DNA from: Monocercomonoides exilis
Taxonomy: Eukaryota > Preaxostyla > Oxymonadida > Polymastigidae
Direction of reading: 5' to 3'
DNA length: 64,000 bases
Assembly: GCA_001643675.2 (NCBI GenBank)
Contig: LSRY02000038.1
Location: 916,001-980,000 of the forward strand
This document shows, in pieces, positions 48,926 through 59,520 of this stretch (position 1 is its first letter; every line of letters starts with the position of its first letter). The translations under genes and the position numbers were made by a program. Under the pieces are notes generated by a model. It did no database searches. It was not told the origin of the DNA and saw only the letters and a list, made by a program, of their open reading frames with translations.

Positions 48926-49559
48926 AGGGGCTGTTTGAAGTGGCAAAAAGATTAAAGTTCATTTCGTCTTTTCTTTCTCATTGCGACAAAAGAAGGAAGA
49001 GAAGAAAGAGAAAGAGGAAAGGAAAGTGAAAGGGGAAGAGGAAGAGGAAGAGAAGAAATATAAATCATATTTAAAAGACCAAAACGAATCGCTGAAGAAG
49101 CTGAAAAAGAAGGATGCGAAGAGAAGAGTGTGTATGAGTTAAAATCCAAATGAGGAGGAGGAGGAAGAAGAAGAAGAAGAATATGATGACGAAGGAGAAG
49201 GAGAAGGAGAAGAAAGAGAAGAAAGAAAGTAAAGGAAGGAAATAGGAGAAAGAAGCAGAAATTGAATGGAATTTACGAGAGAAAAGAAAAAAGAGGAAAA
49301 TAAAGAAATAAAAGGAAATTCAAAGAAGAAAAAAATCACAAGATAAAATTTCAATTTCAATTTCAAACAAAGAGGAAACGAATGAAAATGCAGGAAAACA
49401 AAGGAAATTAGATAGAATGGAAAGAGATTGATTAAGTTCTACTCTTCTTTCTTCTTCTCTTTCTCCTTCTCCCTCTTTTTCTCCTTCTCTTTCTCATTTA
49501 TTTCCTTCAACTTCTCCTCCTCCTCCTCCTCTTATCTTCTTCTTCTTCTTCTTCTTCTT

Positions 49560-51630
49560 CTTCAACAGAACAGCGTGCTGCTTCGCCTTCACTTTCATTG
49601 TCGCCTTCTTCTTTATCCTCTTCCACATCTTTATCTTCATCAACATTCACTTCTTCTTCTTCTTCCCCTTCACTCACCTGAGACAACTCTCCGTCTTCCG
49701 CCTCACCTTCTGTCTCACCTTCAGCCTCTTCTCCTTCTCCTTCTTCTCCTATTCCATTGCAAACACCTCAATTACCTCAGTCATCTCAACCAATTCAATC
49801 TATTCAATCTATTCAATCATTAAATTCATTGCAATCATATCAATCATATCTATCACCACATGACCCTCACTCTTCCATTGCAAAAGCTGACTCCACAGGC
49901 AGTTTGCTGCTGAAAAGCGAAGAAATCGTTCAAAAACACTCCTCATAGGAAACAAATTGAATGCTTCCTTTTCCTTACAATCAGCTCCATACATCCACAT
50001 CCTTCGCTTCTTATCAATCGATGTTCTTGTCTTCCACTTCTGCTGTGCCTGCGAAATCAATCCATGGAAGAACGAAGAGCGATGTGATTAATTCTCGTCC
50101 TTCTGTTTCTTCTCCTTCTTCTTCTTCTTCTTCCGCTTCCACTTCCACCACCACCACCTCTTCTTCTTCTTCTTCTTCTTCTTCTTCTTTTTCTTCTTCT
50201 TCTTATTTTATTTCTTTTTCTCCCTCTTCTTCCTCCTCCTCATCTTCATTTGAAGGCAAAGGTGGAATCGCAGTCCCAACTGAAAGCTTCTTAAGTGCTT
50301 CTCCTTCTCCTTCGTCGTCGTCTTCTTCGGCACCGCTATCGAAATCGTCCGCGTCTAACACTTTCCTCGACCGTGGTGGAATCTTCTTCTTTTCTTTTGC
50401 TCCTTCTTCACTTTCCAACTCGCTGTCGCTTTCTTCTTCTGGGGGGTGTGGAATTGGAGGAGGAATTGCTTTCGATACATCAGAAGCATTTGCTTCATCA
50501 TCATCATCATCATCATCAACATCTTCTTCTTCTTCTTCTTCCTCTTCTTCCTCTTCTTCTTCCTCTTCCTCTTCTTCCTCCTCTTCTCCCTCTTCTTCCT
50601 CTTCTCTTTCTCCTTTTCCTCTTCGAACCAAAAAAATTCATCCATTCAATTCTCTTTCCACACAGCAAAAGGACTTTTTATTCCGCTCTGCCATTCGAAA
50701 GCTCAAAACCATGTCACAAATTGCTGCATTTGCAAATAAACCTCAAAATTCTTCTTCTTTTTCTCATTTTCCTTCTTCTTCCTTTTCTTCATTCTCCTCT
50801 TTCTCTTCTTCTTCTCTTTCTTCTTCTTCTCTTTCTCCTTTTCTGTCACCACCACCGTCATCATCATCATCTTCTTCTTCTTCTTCTTCTTCCTCTTCCT
50901 CTTCTCCTTCTTCTTTTGTTTCACCACAAGATTCTTTATTTACTCCAACACACAACAATTTGTTTTTCTTCTCTTCTTCTACTTTTTCTTCTTCATCTTC
51001 ATCTTCTTCTTCTTCTTCATCTTCATCATCATCATCTTCTTCTTCTTCTTCTTCACAACCTTCACATCCTTCTCAGCATCCCCACACACAACAAAACACA
51101 TACCAGCCTTCCTCTCTCAAGTCCTCCCTCCACTTTGACGAGCTACAATCTCATTCAACATCCTCTTTCCTTCGTTCCATCAACAATTCTTCTTCCTCAT
51201 CCTCATCCAAAAGACGTTCAACTCTCCGTGAAAGGCCACTTGTTCTGCAGTCGTCACGTACCTCGGCTGCCTTCCTTTATCTGCGTCTGCCGTCAGACGA
51301 GGTGGATATGCTGAGAGGAGTGACATCGCTCCTCCGGTCAATGAAGTCTGCTCTTTCTTCGCTTTCTCTGCTTTGCGAAGAAAACTACAGAAACCGCAAC
51401 TGCAATAGAAGAAGCAGAAGTGACAGAAGTGATAGAAGTGATAGAATCACAGATTATCCTCTTTTTGCAGATGAAGATGGAGACTCATCCAGCTCGATTG
51501 TCTTCTGCCTTTTTCTTCTTCCTCAAAGCACTTGGCAATGCTTACAAAAGCGAGTACAGAAAGATTGTTTGTTTCATCAGGCAAAGCTGAGAATCGGACA
51601 CATTCTCATTTGCAATCACAGACACTGATG
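49560..51630 (+). CDS. Very Ser-rich low-complexity protein in hAT cargo
   Basis: From 49961 a frame of 555 codons has no stop of any kind: MLPFPYNQLHTSTSFASYQ, several poly-Ser blocks, LSTQQKDFLFRSAIRKLKTM, ASNTFLDRGG, then a more ordered C-terminus (AFLYLRLPSDEVDMLRGVTS) and a Ser-Asp-Arg repeat, ending in TGA 51626-51628. The same frame upstream (Gln/Ser-rich, LQSYQSYLSPHDPHSSIAK) is separated by TGA codons at 49958 and about 49678, so either the gene starts at 49961 or it is damaged. No domain recognised. Part of the complementary strand is also convincingly open (see 50203-50631). Confidence 0.42.
50203..50631 (-). CDS. Alternative acidic reading of the same DNA
   Basis: The minus frame has a natural-looking acidic protein: ANASDVSKAIPPPIPHPPEE, KKKIPPRSRKVLDADDFDSG, EGEALKKLSVGTAIPPLPSN between poly-Glu runs. 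It continues past TAA 50203 (as Gln) into FVLPWIDFAGTAEVEDKNID. TGA codons close it on both sides (near 50030 and 50640). Only one strand is likely real; poly-Glu and poly-Ser are complementary, so openness alone cannot decide. Confidence 0.28.
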   Translation of the reverse strand: MVRRGKGEREEEEEGEEEEEEEEEEEEEEEEEEEEEDVDDDDDDDEANASDVSKAIPPPIPHPPEEESDSELESEEGAKEKKKIPPRSRKVLDADDFDSGAEEDDDEGEGEALKKLSVGTAIPPLPSNEDEEEEEEGEKEIK

Positions 51631-52075
51631 AAAACACAGACACATGCACAGAATCGCACACAGTCCACGATATTCTCCCTGAAGAAGCGGGCAGAGTCGT
51701 TCATATCCTCAATGTTTCTGAGAAAAGTGTCCAGCTGCAGGATTCAGCTTCCGTGTGGGACTGTCCTTCCATTTAACCCGTTTCTGTCGCGTGTGATAGC
51801 ATTGGTGGATGGGAAGCATGTGCATTGTGCCACACAAATCATATGCAATTCGCTAGTCCTCTGGAAAATCCAGTTGTCTTCTTCAGACACAAACCTTTTG
51901 TCTTCATCAAGTTCATTGGCTTCTTCTTTGAATGCAGATTCAAATGATCGTTTGAAGAGAATCTCAAAAACACCACATAGCAAAGCATTCAGTCAAACAT
52001 TCAGAAACCTACATTGAAGACTCTCAGCTCAGCTATTCCAATCAAAAATGCAGAGGCAGATCAAATTCAGTTCCT
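51631..52075. other. Both-strand open region, unresolved
   Basis: Plus strand reads KKRAESFISSMFLRKVSSCR; minus strand reads TFLRNIEDMNDSARFFREN. Both have TGA breaks nearby. No homologue recognised. Confidence 0.25.
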
Positions 52076-52084
52076 TTGTTCAAC

Positions 52085-52760
52085 AAAATGCAATCAACAG
52101 CAAATATTTTCTTCTTCTTCTTGTTCTTCTTCAGAATCCTTGTCTCCCATCCGCATCTCCTACCCAAACCGCATCCGTTCTTTTTTCACCACTGCCCCCA
52201 GACCAACTTCCTGCACATTCGTATTCTTATCCCACCGCACCTCGTTCTTGCTGAACTCCAATGGCTTCATCTCCACCTCCGTGCTCCCCGAGCTCTCCCC
52301 ACATACATAAACTCTCATCACCCACAAAACTCCAAGCGCAAGCACACTGAAGTTGTTCATCCTGATACTGCTTTTCTGTTTTTGCTTCAGTCACTTCGCA
52401 GCTCCAAGATCCGCTGCCACAGTTCCGCCTCCCCTGCTTTCTGGAGCACCTATATTCAAAAGATTCATTTCCACAGACTTGCGTGTCATTTGCACCACCT
52501 CAATCACTGTCTCATTTAGCACACTCGCTTCATTCTGTAGCACGACGCAAGTGCTCCTCACCGGAAGCTCCAAGCCTGTGCCGGGCACCAGGTGAAACTC
52601 TTCGGCATCGCATGCCTCTGCTTCCACCTCTGCCTCCAGACTGTTAAACACAACTTGATCATCCTACACTTCCAGCGGACCGCCTCCCACCATTAACGCA
52701 CTCTCTGCTCCTTCTCCATTCCGGTTTGATACTATTCTCCTCAAATCACATATTTCGCCT
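52085..52760 (-). CDS. Possible membrane-anchored protein C-terminal exons
   Basis: The minus strand reads ESALMVGGGPLEVQDDQVVF (TAG as Gln), FNSLEAEVEAEACDAEEFHL, VLQNEASVLNETVIEVVQMT, LLNIGAPESRGGGTVAADLG. After a TGA that an intron could remove, it reads the hydrophobic MNNFSVLALGVLWVMRVYVC, KNEVRWDKNTNVQEVGLGAV and an acidic tail. The hydrophobic piece could be a membrane anchor or a signal peptide. It lies directly downstream of the hAT transposase on the same strand. Function unknown. Confidence 0.35.
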
Positions 52761-52849
52761 TTTCTTTTTGCTTCATCTCATTCAACATTCAGTAAATAAA
52801 CTTCGATTTTCTGTCAAAACATAAAAACATTTAAATTCTGTGCTATGTT

Positions 52850-55800
52850 TCAGCTTTTTGTTAAGGTCAAGAGATATGGGAAAGAAAACAAATAAGTGAC
52901 AAACAAAATGATAGATTCAACAGATTCAAAACTGAAAAAATTTATTCCCATGAGAAATTAAAGACGAAGAAGAGCATTAAGTGTTCTGTCTGAAATATTG
53001 TGGCGACGATCTCCAATTATTCTTCGGGCTTTCGAAAATATTCTTTCACAGAATGATTCACTGCATGGCGAAGTTATTATACAGTATGCTATATTAGAAA
53101 ATATTGTATGTGTTTCACTGAAGGAACCAAAATCTTGATAAAAAATGTAACCATCTTCTTCGATGACTTCTTCTTTCTCTTTTTTAAGTAATAATTCTTT
53201 GAAAAACTTCATACATTGAGACTTTATTCTGTTGTGCCTTTCATCCATCATATGATCCAACAAGACTCTAAAACCTGCCACAATCCTTCCAAACCAATCA
53301 GAAAATAAATAATCCCAAATATTTTTCAAAGTTTGATTTTCTAAATCAACATTACATTCTTCGATTCTTCTGAAACGAGAAAAATTGTAAATGAAGTCCA
53401 CATCACTATCGCTTTCGTTTTCACTTTCGTTGTTTTCTTCTTTATTAGTTGGTTCTCTTTCATTTCCAGAAATTTTTTTTCAGTTTGTGATTTTTTTGTA
53501 ATGTCTGTTGACATTCTTTCTGATTCTTCATCATGCTGAGTTGTTTTTCTTGTCAAGCAGAAATTGAAATGATCCGTTTCATTGGATTTGTGTTGATATT
53601 CATTATCCTTTTCTTCTTCTTCAGCTAGAATCAATCCAAACAAATCTTGTTCATCAAAATCTTCGATTTCGTATTGTTCTTCACATTCTTCTGTGTTTTC
53701 TACAGAATTCGAATCAAGAGTTGAAATGAAATCAATCAAACTTTGCAATTTTGAGTTTGAGGACTCAACATTCATAGTTTTTGTGCAATTTGTGGTTAGA
53801 GAAGTTGAAAAAGAAGATCCAATAACACGTTTTCCATATTCTTCATCTTCTTTTTCAGAATTTACAAAAGCTATTTTCAACTTTTCGGTTGATGGAAACG
53901 GAAGGTTTGACAAGTGTGTATCCGAAAAAGTTATGTTATAATGATTTTGTATTGACTGAAACGAAGAAGGATTCTGGAAAATAGGAAACATGGTTAAAGA
54001 GGAAACATTTGAGGTGGAGGAAGATAAAGAAGAAGAGGAGGATGAAGAGGAGGATGAAAATGTAGATGATGAACTTGATGAAGACGAAGGATTTGATAAG
54101 TTTTGAATTAGACACATTGATCCAGATGAATCTTCTCCGCAATAATGTGATAGAGATTCACTTGATGTTTTGGATACATCAATAATTGTTTTTGAAACTT
54201 AATAAAATAATATTTTCGAGATAAAAGAAAAATATGAATAGTTTTATAATAATATATATTTTTTGTATATATTCAAACGTTCCCTAGGGTCACAAGTGAA
54301 TTTGTTGATTCGATGTTTATATGATCCTATTGGAGTTAATGCGTAAGATGTTGCAAGTAATTGCCCAGAAAAATTATAAAGTGTATAGTTATATAACAGA
54401 ATGACTATATCGGTTAATGCATTATGCCATTCTCCATATAGGAAATATTCATATGTTGAAAAAGAATAAAACAAATTCATTGCTTGAATTACAACAGGAA
54501 AAGCATCTCCAAGTTTTGTCGATTCTTTTTCAAAAATCAGATGCATCGAATAAAGTGGATACAGCAACAATTCAGTAAGTGCAATTTCAAATATTTCGTT
54601 GTCTGAAAGCATGCTGGTTTTGTTTATTATTGATTGATTCTGCCTTATGAAGAAACAAATATTATACAAGCACAGCCATCTAGTGGCAATAAATGATGGG
54701 CATCTTTTTTTCAAACTGTTTCTGAAAATTGACAGATGTGCTTGCTGACTGAAGTTTATTATCAATTCCTTCATTTGCTTAAGTTTAACATTTTCAGAAA
54801 AAGCATGACTGACAACCAAGTTGATTAAATGATTTAGACATCTAATAAAAATTGGTCTGGGATAATTATTTGTATGTGACAAACCAGATAATTCCTTGCA
54901 ATCATAAGTTGATATCCTATTCAAAGCCAAAACTTGTGGTTTCAGTCCATCTGAGCACCAAGCTCTGACAGAACATCCATAAGCACTCAACTCGGTCATT
55001 ATTTCTGTTCCCAAATTGTAATAATCGGATTCTGATCGACAGCCTTTGTACAACTTCCAAAAGATAGGTTTTGATAATTGATCCATTGTTGTTATGATGA
55101 CTGCAGTGTAGCTAACTCCCCCAACAACTCCTCCGTCAATGACAAATCCAAGGGGATTGTAAGAAATCACAGAAATTGCTTTTTCCATTTTCTTTGAATT
55201 CGTTTCATGAAGCAGTCTACTCACATTTCTCTCTGTTAAGCGAGGGAAAATATCTTCTCTGCTCATGTGTGGATTCGCTTGTGATGACTTTATTAATGCT
55301 GTAATGAAATCATTGAATTCATTTGTTGCAACTGATAGAAAAGAAATATTACTATGGGCAACGATATTGATGAAAGATTCTGCGAGCTCACCTTTCAATG
55401 TTGTTTGAGAAGTTCCATTGCTTTGTTTCCTTTCAGGAGAAATTGTTGATAAATTGGACTTCTGAGAAAAAAACAAAGAGATATGATTATTTGTCATCAA
55501 ATCACATTTATGATTAAAAATCAAAGAGTAATCCTTCCGACCCGTTACTCCGCAGGCAACTCCATCTTTTTCACACGGACACATATAAAGTCTGTGCATA
55601 TCCTTTTTTGCAATCCTGTCTTTATACAAAGGAGTGAATGCAATAAATATTTTGTGATTAACAATATCAAGAGAAGGTTTGGAAATGATTAATTCTTTCT
55701 GAATTGGATGATAATAACCTATGTAAAAATTAAATATCAGTTCCAAATTAATTTCAAGAAAAATCAAAAAATTCAAACAGTTTGTGTACTCATTGGATTC

Positions 55801-55866
55801 TATTTTTTTCAGTTTTATCAACTCGCATCTGTGTGATTTGAGCATTTTCTCAGTTTCTTTATACAT
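52850..55866 (-). CDS. hAT-family transposase
   Basis: Starts at ATG 55864-55866 with an in-frame TGA upstream. In order: a Cys/His cluster (CPCEKDGVACG...FNHKC) that may be a BED-like finger; an RNase-H-like core with FVIDGGVVGGVSYTAVII, WCSDGLKPQVLALN and IRCLNHLINLVV; the hAT hallmark ATRWLCLYN; an insertion rich in Ser and Asp/Glu (about 53600-54110); and the C-terminal dimerisation motif SESFCERIFSKARRIIGDRR. TAAs at 54244 and about 54204 must be Gln to keep the frame. One base is missing in the A8 run near 53475, which shifts the frame before the dimerisation domain. The frame then runs to TGA 52850-52852, although TAA about 52958 could be the end if it acts as a stop. It binds and cuts element ends; this copy would be inactive if the frameshift is real. 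Confidence 0.85.
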
Positions 55867-56039
55867 CTCGAACTTTTTTGATCAAGAAGAATAAAAAAGT
55901 GTTATTGAAAATACAAAAAAATAAAAATAAAAATAAAAACTGTCAACAAACTATTTCTGGGTTTTTTAATGAAGAAAAAAATATTTGTGAGGCATCCATG
56001 AATAACAAATAAAGAAATTTTGCTAAATGCCTTAGTGAC

Positions 56040-56325
56040 TGGAATTACGTCAGCGACAGGCAGTGACGCGAATGCCTTGGTATTTATACCATAAAAAAGT
56101 GATCACGACACAACCCATTGTTCATACAAAAATTGAAAATGAACATTTAAAAAAATGAAAAAAATTAAAAAAGCCCTCTCAATAATGAAAGATGAATTAC
56201 AAAAAAATCATTTTTTTTTGCATGTCTTTTTTTTATTTTTTTATATTTTTTTATAAGAAAATGAAATTTTTTCAGTCACGTCACGTCACTCCTAAAATGT
56301 TCACGTCAGAAAGCATGTGACGCAG
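56040..56325. promoter_or_regulatory. CGTCA-type subterminal repeats of the hAT right end
   Basis: Clusters at 56048-56075 (ACGTCAGCGACAGGCAGTGA) and 56275-56325 (several CACGTCA/GTGACG motifs). Similar clusters sit at both ends of the 8265-11526 element. Subterminal repeats of hAT elements commonly bind the transposase; that role here is inference. Confidence 0.5.
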
Positions 56326-56508
56326 ATGTTTGCATTTGAAAAGAGAATTCAATCGTTAATTAGTGGAAAAATTAGATTTAATAAAAAAAATTTTTGATCA
56401 ACCCATTAAAAATTTAAAATATTTGTGCACAAAATTATCGGTTCTTTTATTGATGAGTATATATATTATACCAAAAACATTAACAATTGTCAAATATTTA
56501 ATCATTTG

Positions 56509-57655
56509 ATGGAGGAAAAACATAATTTATTGAAGATTTTTTGCGATAATGGAGAAAACATGCAATGGATTCAGGACAATGTGATAAACACTGCCAGAAG
56601 ATGCCCTATAGCAACATGTCATTCATTAATAATTTTGATTAGAGGAAGCGAAGGAAAATGGTTCTTCAGATGCCGCAAATGCAGAAAAGAAGTTTCTTAT
56701 AGAACAGGAACTCCGTTTTCAAAATCCAGGCTTTCAATTTCAAATCTTATTCTGATCCTTTCCTTCTTTTACCATCATCTCAATATAAAACAAACATCAT
56801 CAATAACTTCATGCGAAAGACACAGTGTTTCTTATTATTATTGCATTTACCGGAGGACATGCGCTCGGATGATAGGAGGAATCCAAACTCCCGCAGGAGG
56901 TCCTGTCCGCACTGTGGAAATTGATGAATCTGTTTGGAGAAGGCGAAAATACAAGAGAGGTTTTGATTCTTTATCTTTTGAAACTTAATTATCAATTGAA
57001 CTTTTTTATTAGCATGTGCTAAGAAGCAAATTTGGTTTTTCGGTGCTCAGGAACGTGGAGGAAAAGCATTTGATTATTTTGTGGCAAACCGATCTGCTTC
57101 AGTGTTAATTCCGTAAATAAAAAAATATATTCGTCACGGAACAGAAATTCACTCTGATAAATGGAAAGCATATTCTTCTTTGAGTAAAAATGGATTCACA
57201 CTCAAGACTGTCAATCATTCCGAGCATTTTGTAGATTTAAATTTTCTTTTTTTATTATCTTTTTTCATGAAATGTTATTTTGCACTTATTCAGATCCAAT
57301 CACAGGCGCTTGCACAAATCATATCGAAGCGTTGTGGGCTGCACTTCGAAAATTCCTTCCTTCACATGGAGTGAGACAAAATAGAATGCAAGAATATTTC
57401 TATTCCTTTTTGTTTTTCAGAAATCGAAAAGTTGATTTTTCCATTTTTGTATCGAATGTTATGAAATACAGCGATGAAGAAAACAAAGCTCTTGAGGATG
57501 AAGCTTTTGGTCCAGAGGAAGAGGAAGAAGAAGCTGGAGCAGAAATGCTTCACGAAGAAGAATCTTCAGAATTAGAATACGAACTTGAAACAGATACATC
57601 ATCAGATGGGGCTGGGGATGGAGCTGATGCATCTGAATGGGATGCTGATAAATAA
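56509..57655 (+). CDS. Merlin/IS1595-type DDE transposase
   Basis: Begins at the first in-frame ATG 56509 (MEEKHNLLKIF). A zinc ribbon (CPIATCHS...FRCRKCRKEV) precedes the IS1595/Merlin DDE domain: first Asp in VRTVEIDESVW, second in EIHSDKWKAY, third acidic residue in TNHIEALWAAL. Intron 1 (56960-57012, GT-AG) keeps frame. TAA 57114-57116 falls in LIP-Q-IKKYI, strong evidence that TAA is Gln. The join between 57231 and 57293 looks like a second intron, but a standard GT-AG splice is one base out of register. The tail is acidic (EEEEEEAGAEM). TAA 57653-57655 may be the end, since the open frame otherwise runs into a 50-base A tract. Its inverted ends were not identified. Confidence 0.82.
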
Positions 57656-57768
57656 ATACCGATTTTTCCACATATCATTCTTCTTAAAGTTAAAAAACAA
57701 CATGCTCTCTTTGATGATTTCTATGTTTTGTAAAGATTTGTGAGGTGGCTTATAAGTACCATTTGCCG

Positions 57769-57770
<2 letters not shown>

Positions 57771-57820
<50 letters not shown>
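57771..57820. repeat. 50-base A tract
   Basis: Uninterrupted A run just after GAGGTGGCTTATAAGTACC and downstream of the Merlin gene. It may mark an element end, as A/T runs sit next to other element ends here (8321, 11431, 46660). Confidence 0.8.
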
Positions 57821-57821
<1 letters not shown>

Positions 57822-58773
57822 ATTTTTCATGATTTTTCTTGATGATCCTCATCCCTTGAATTGTGACTTATTGCTGAGATTCAAATAATTCAATTTGGAA
57901 TAAATGTAAATTTCATTTTATGAAACATATAAGGATTTGATTTGGTAAATAGTATATGAAATAATAAAAATGTATCAGTTCTATTAACAAAAATATGACA
58001 CTCCTTATTTGATAATTGAAATGATCATTATTCATTTTTTATATATATTTCTTCATTTTTCGGTTTTAAAAAGACATGAAAAGTTAAATTTGAAAAAAGT
58101 TTGTCAATAAACTTCTATTAGGGAAACAAGTAATTTTATTGAAATATTAAATTGGCTTTACAATTTTTTAGGGTGTCGATCTAATCGAGTATTTCTTTTA
58201 GTGCCGGCTATTGCTCTTTTTCTTCAAATGATTAAGCAAATTAAAAAATTCAAATAATCATAGAATTTCTAATTACTCAAATCAAACCCATTTTTCACTC
58301 ATTTTAAACAACAAATAATCACAATAAGAACAAAATAAATCTGACAAGTCACTGGAAGCTGATTTTTCTGTAAAAAACAGTCAGACCCAATATGTTACAC
58401 TTTTCCGCATGCTCACCATCTTCAACAATTTTTTTAATTTTTGTTGAACATGGAAATGATAACTGCATAAACGATAACGGAGCCATGGTTAAAAAAATAA
58501 ATGACTGAGAAATTTCATGAAAACAAAAGGATTTAAAAAAAAAATTTTTTTTTCCGATTATCAGAGATAAAGTTTTGTCTGATAAAATAACTCAGTTTGC
58601 GATGTGAGATGAAATAAACAACAACAGCATAAAACAAAACAAAAAACAAATAAACTTTCCCGTTTGATGCTTTTCGAAACACTCAGAGACTGCTGAAAGC
58701 AACACAAAGCTTTGACGCCATTATCGCTGCACTTCTTCAACACTTAACACCACCGCGCTATCGTCCAGGAAAA
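57821..58773. other. AT-rich region without a supported gene
   Basis: No conserved frame or RNA gene recognised. Confidence 0.4.
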
Positions 58774-59145
58774 GTGCCATTTCTCCATCAGACCCAGCAG
58801 TCACTCAAAAGCAAAGAAAATGAATTTCTGTTCCAACCAATAAAGAAAAAAAGAAAAAATATTGCTTTGACGATGCTAAATACAGCTTCAATTGTTGTTT
58901 CCGAAAAAAAAATACATCCAAGTGAGGGAATTTGCTCCAATTCCTTTCACATCCATTCCTTGTCCTTTGCAACTACTTTCTCCAAGAACGCAACAATTGC
59001 TGCTCCGTCGTTTCAATTTTACCTCATCAACAAATGCAATTGGCAAGCTCAGCAATGCACTGTACACGCACCAACCGCAATGTGCTCATCAATGAGCAAC
59101 ATGCGTTTTCCATATGCAATAAGTGAACAAGCTATTTCCATTTGA
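58774..59145. other. Short open region, strand unresolved
   Basis: Plus strand opens as MPFLHQTQQSLKSKENEF. The minus strand, with TAA/TAG as Gln, reads NDGAAIVAFLEKVVAKDKEW and LEQIPSLGCIFF. It could be a relic. No family recognised. Confidence 0.2.
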
Positions 59146-59520
59146 AAAAATTTCTCTTCATTGAAATAAATTATTGCTCATTTCTGAAAAAATCATTCAA
59201 TTCACCATCCTTCTGGAATGTTTGCCTATAAAATAGATATTTCAAATGCAAACGCACAATCACAATGAATACAAACTTCAAAGCACCAAAATACTCTTTG
59301 AAATAAAAATGTATTGATCTGACATATATTTACATAAAACACTCCCATTTGTATCAAAAAATTGTTTGATGCTCGAAACTTCATGACTGAATATAAATAT
59401 GTCGTTGATGGTTATTGAAAAGACAAACAGAAAACAAAAAAAGAACTTTTTGATCAATTCCATATACATATTAAGCAACATTCGATCCAATTTGTTGATT
59501 TATTTGTTATCTCTGCAAAG

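Larger units (their letters stand above)
46603..56332. mobile_element. 9.73 kb autonomous-type hAT element with cargo
   Basis: Ends match over 15 bp (AAACATCTGCGTCAC inside both termini, outermost base T versus C) and are flanked by a perfect 8-bp duplication CATTTGAA (46595-46602 and 56333-56340). CGTCA-type subterminal repeats follow at both ends: 46613-46655 with a T33 run, and 56040-56075 plus 56275-56325. A hAT transposase gene lies on the minus strand near the right end, and about 5 kb of Ser/Glu-rich open frames lie between it and the left end. The size is large for hAT, implying captured or accumulated cargo. The right end shares CACGTCAGAA and its layout with the smaller hAT at 8265-11526. 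Confidence 0.85.
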
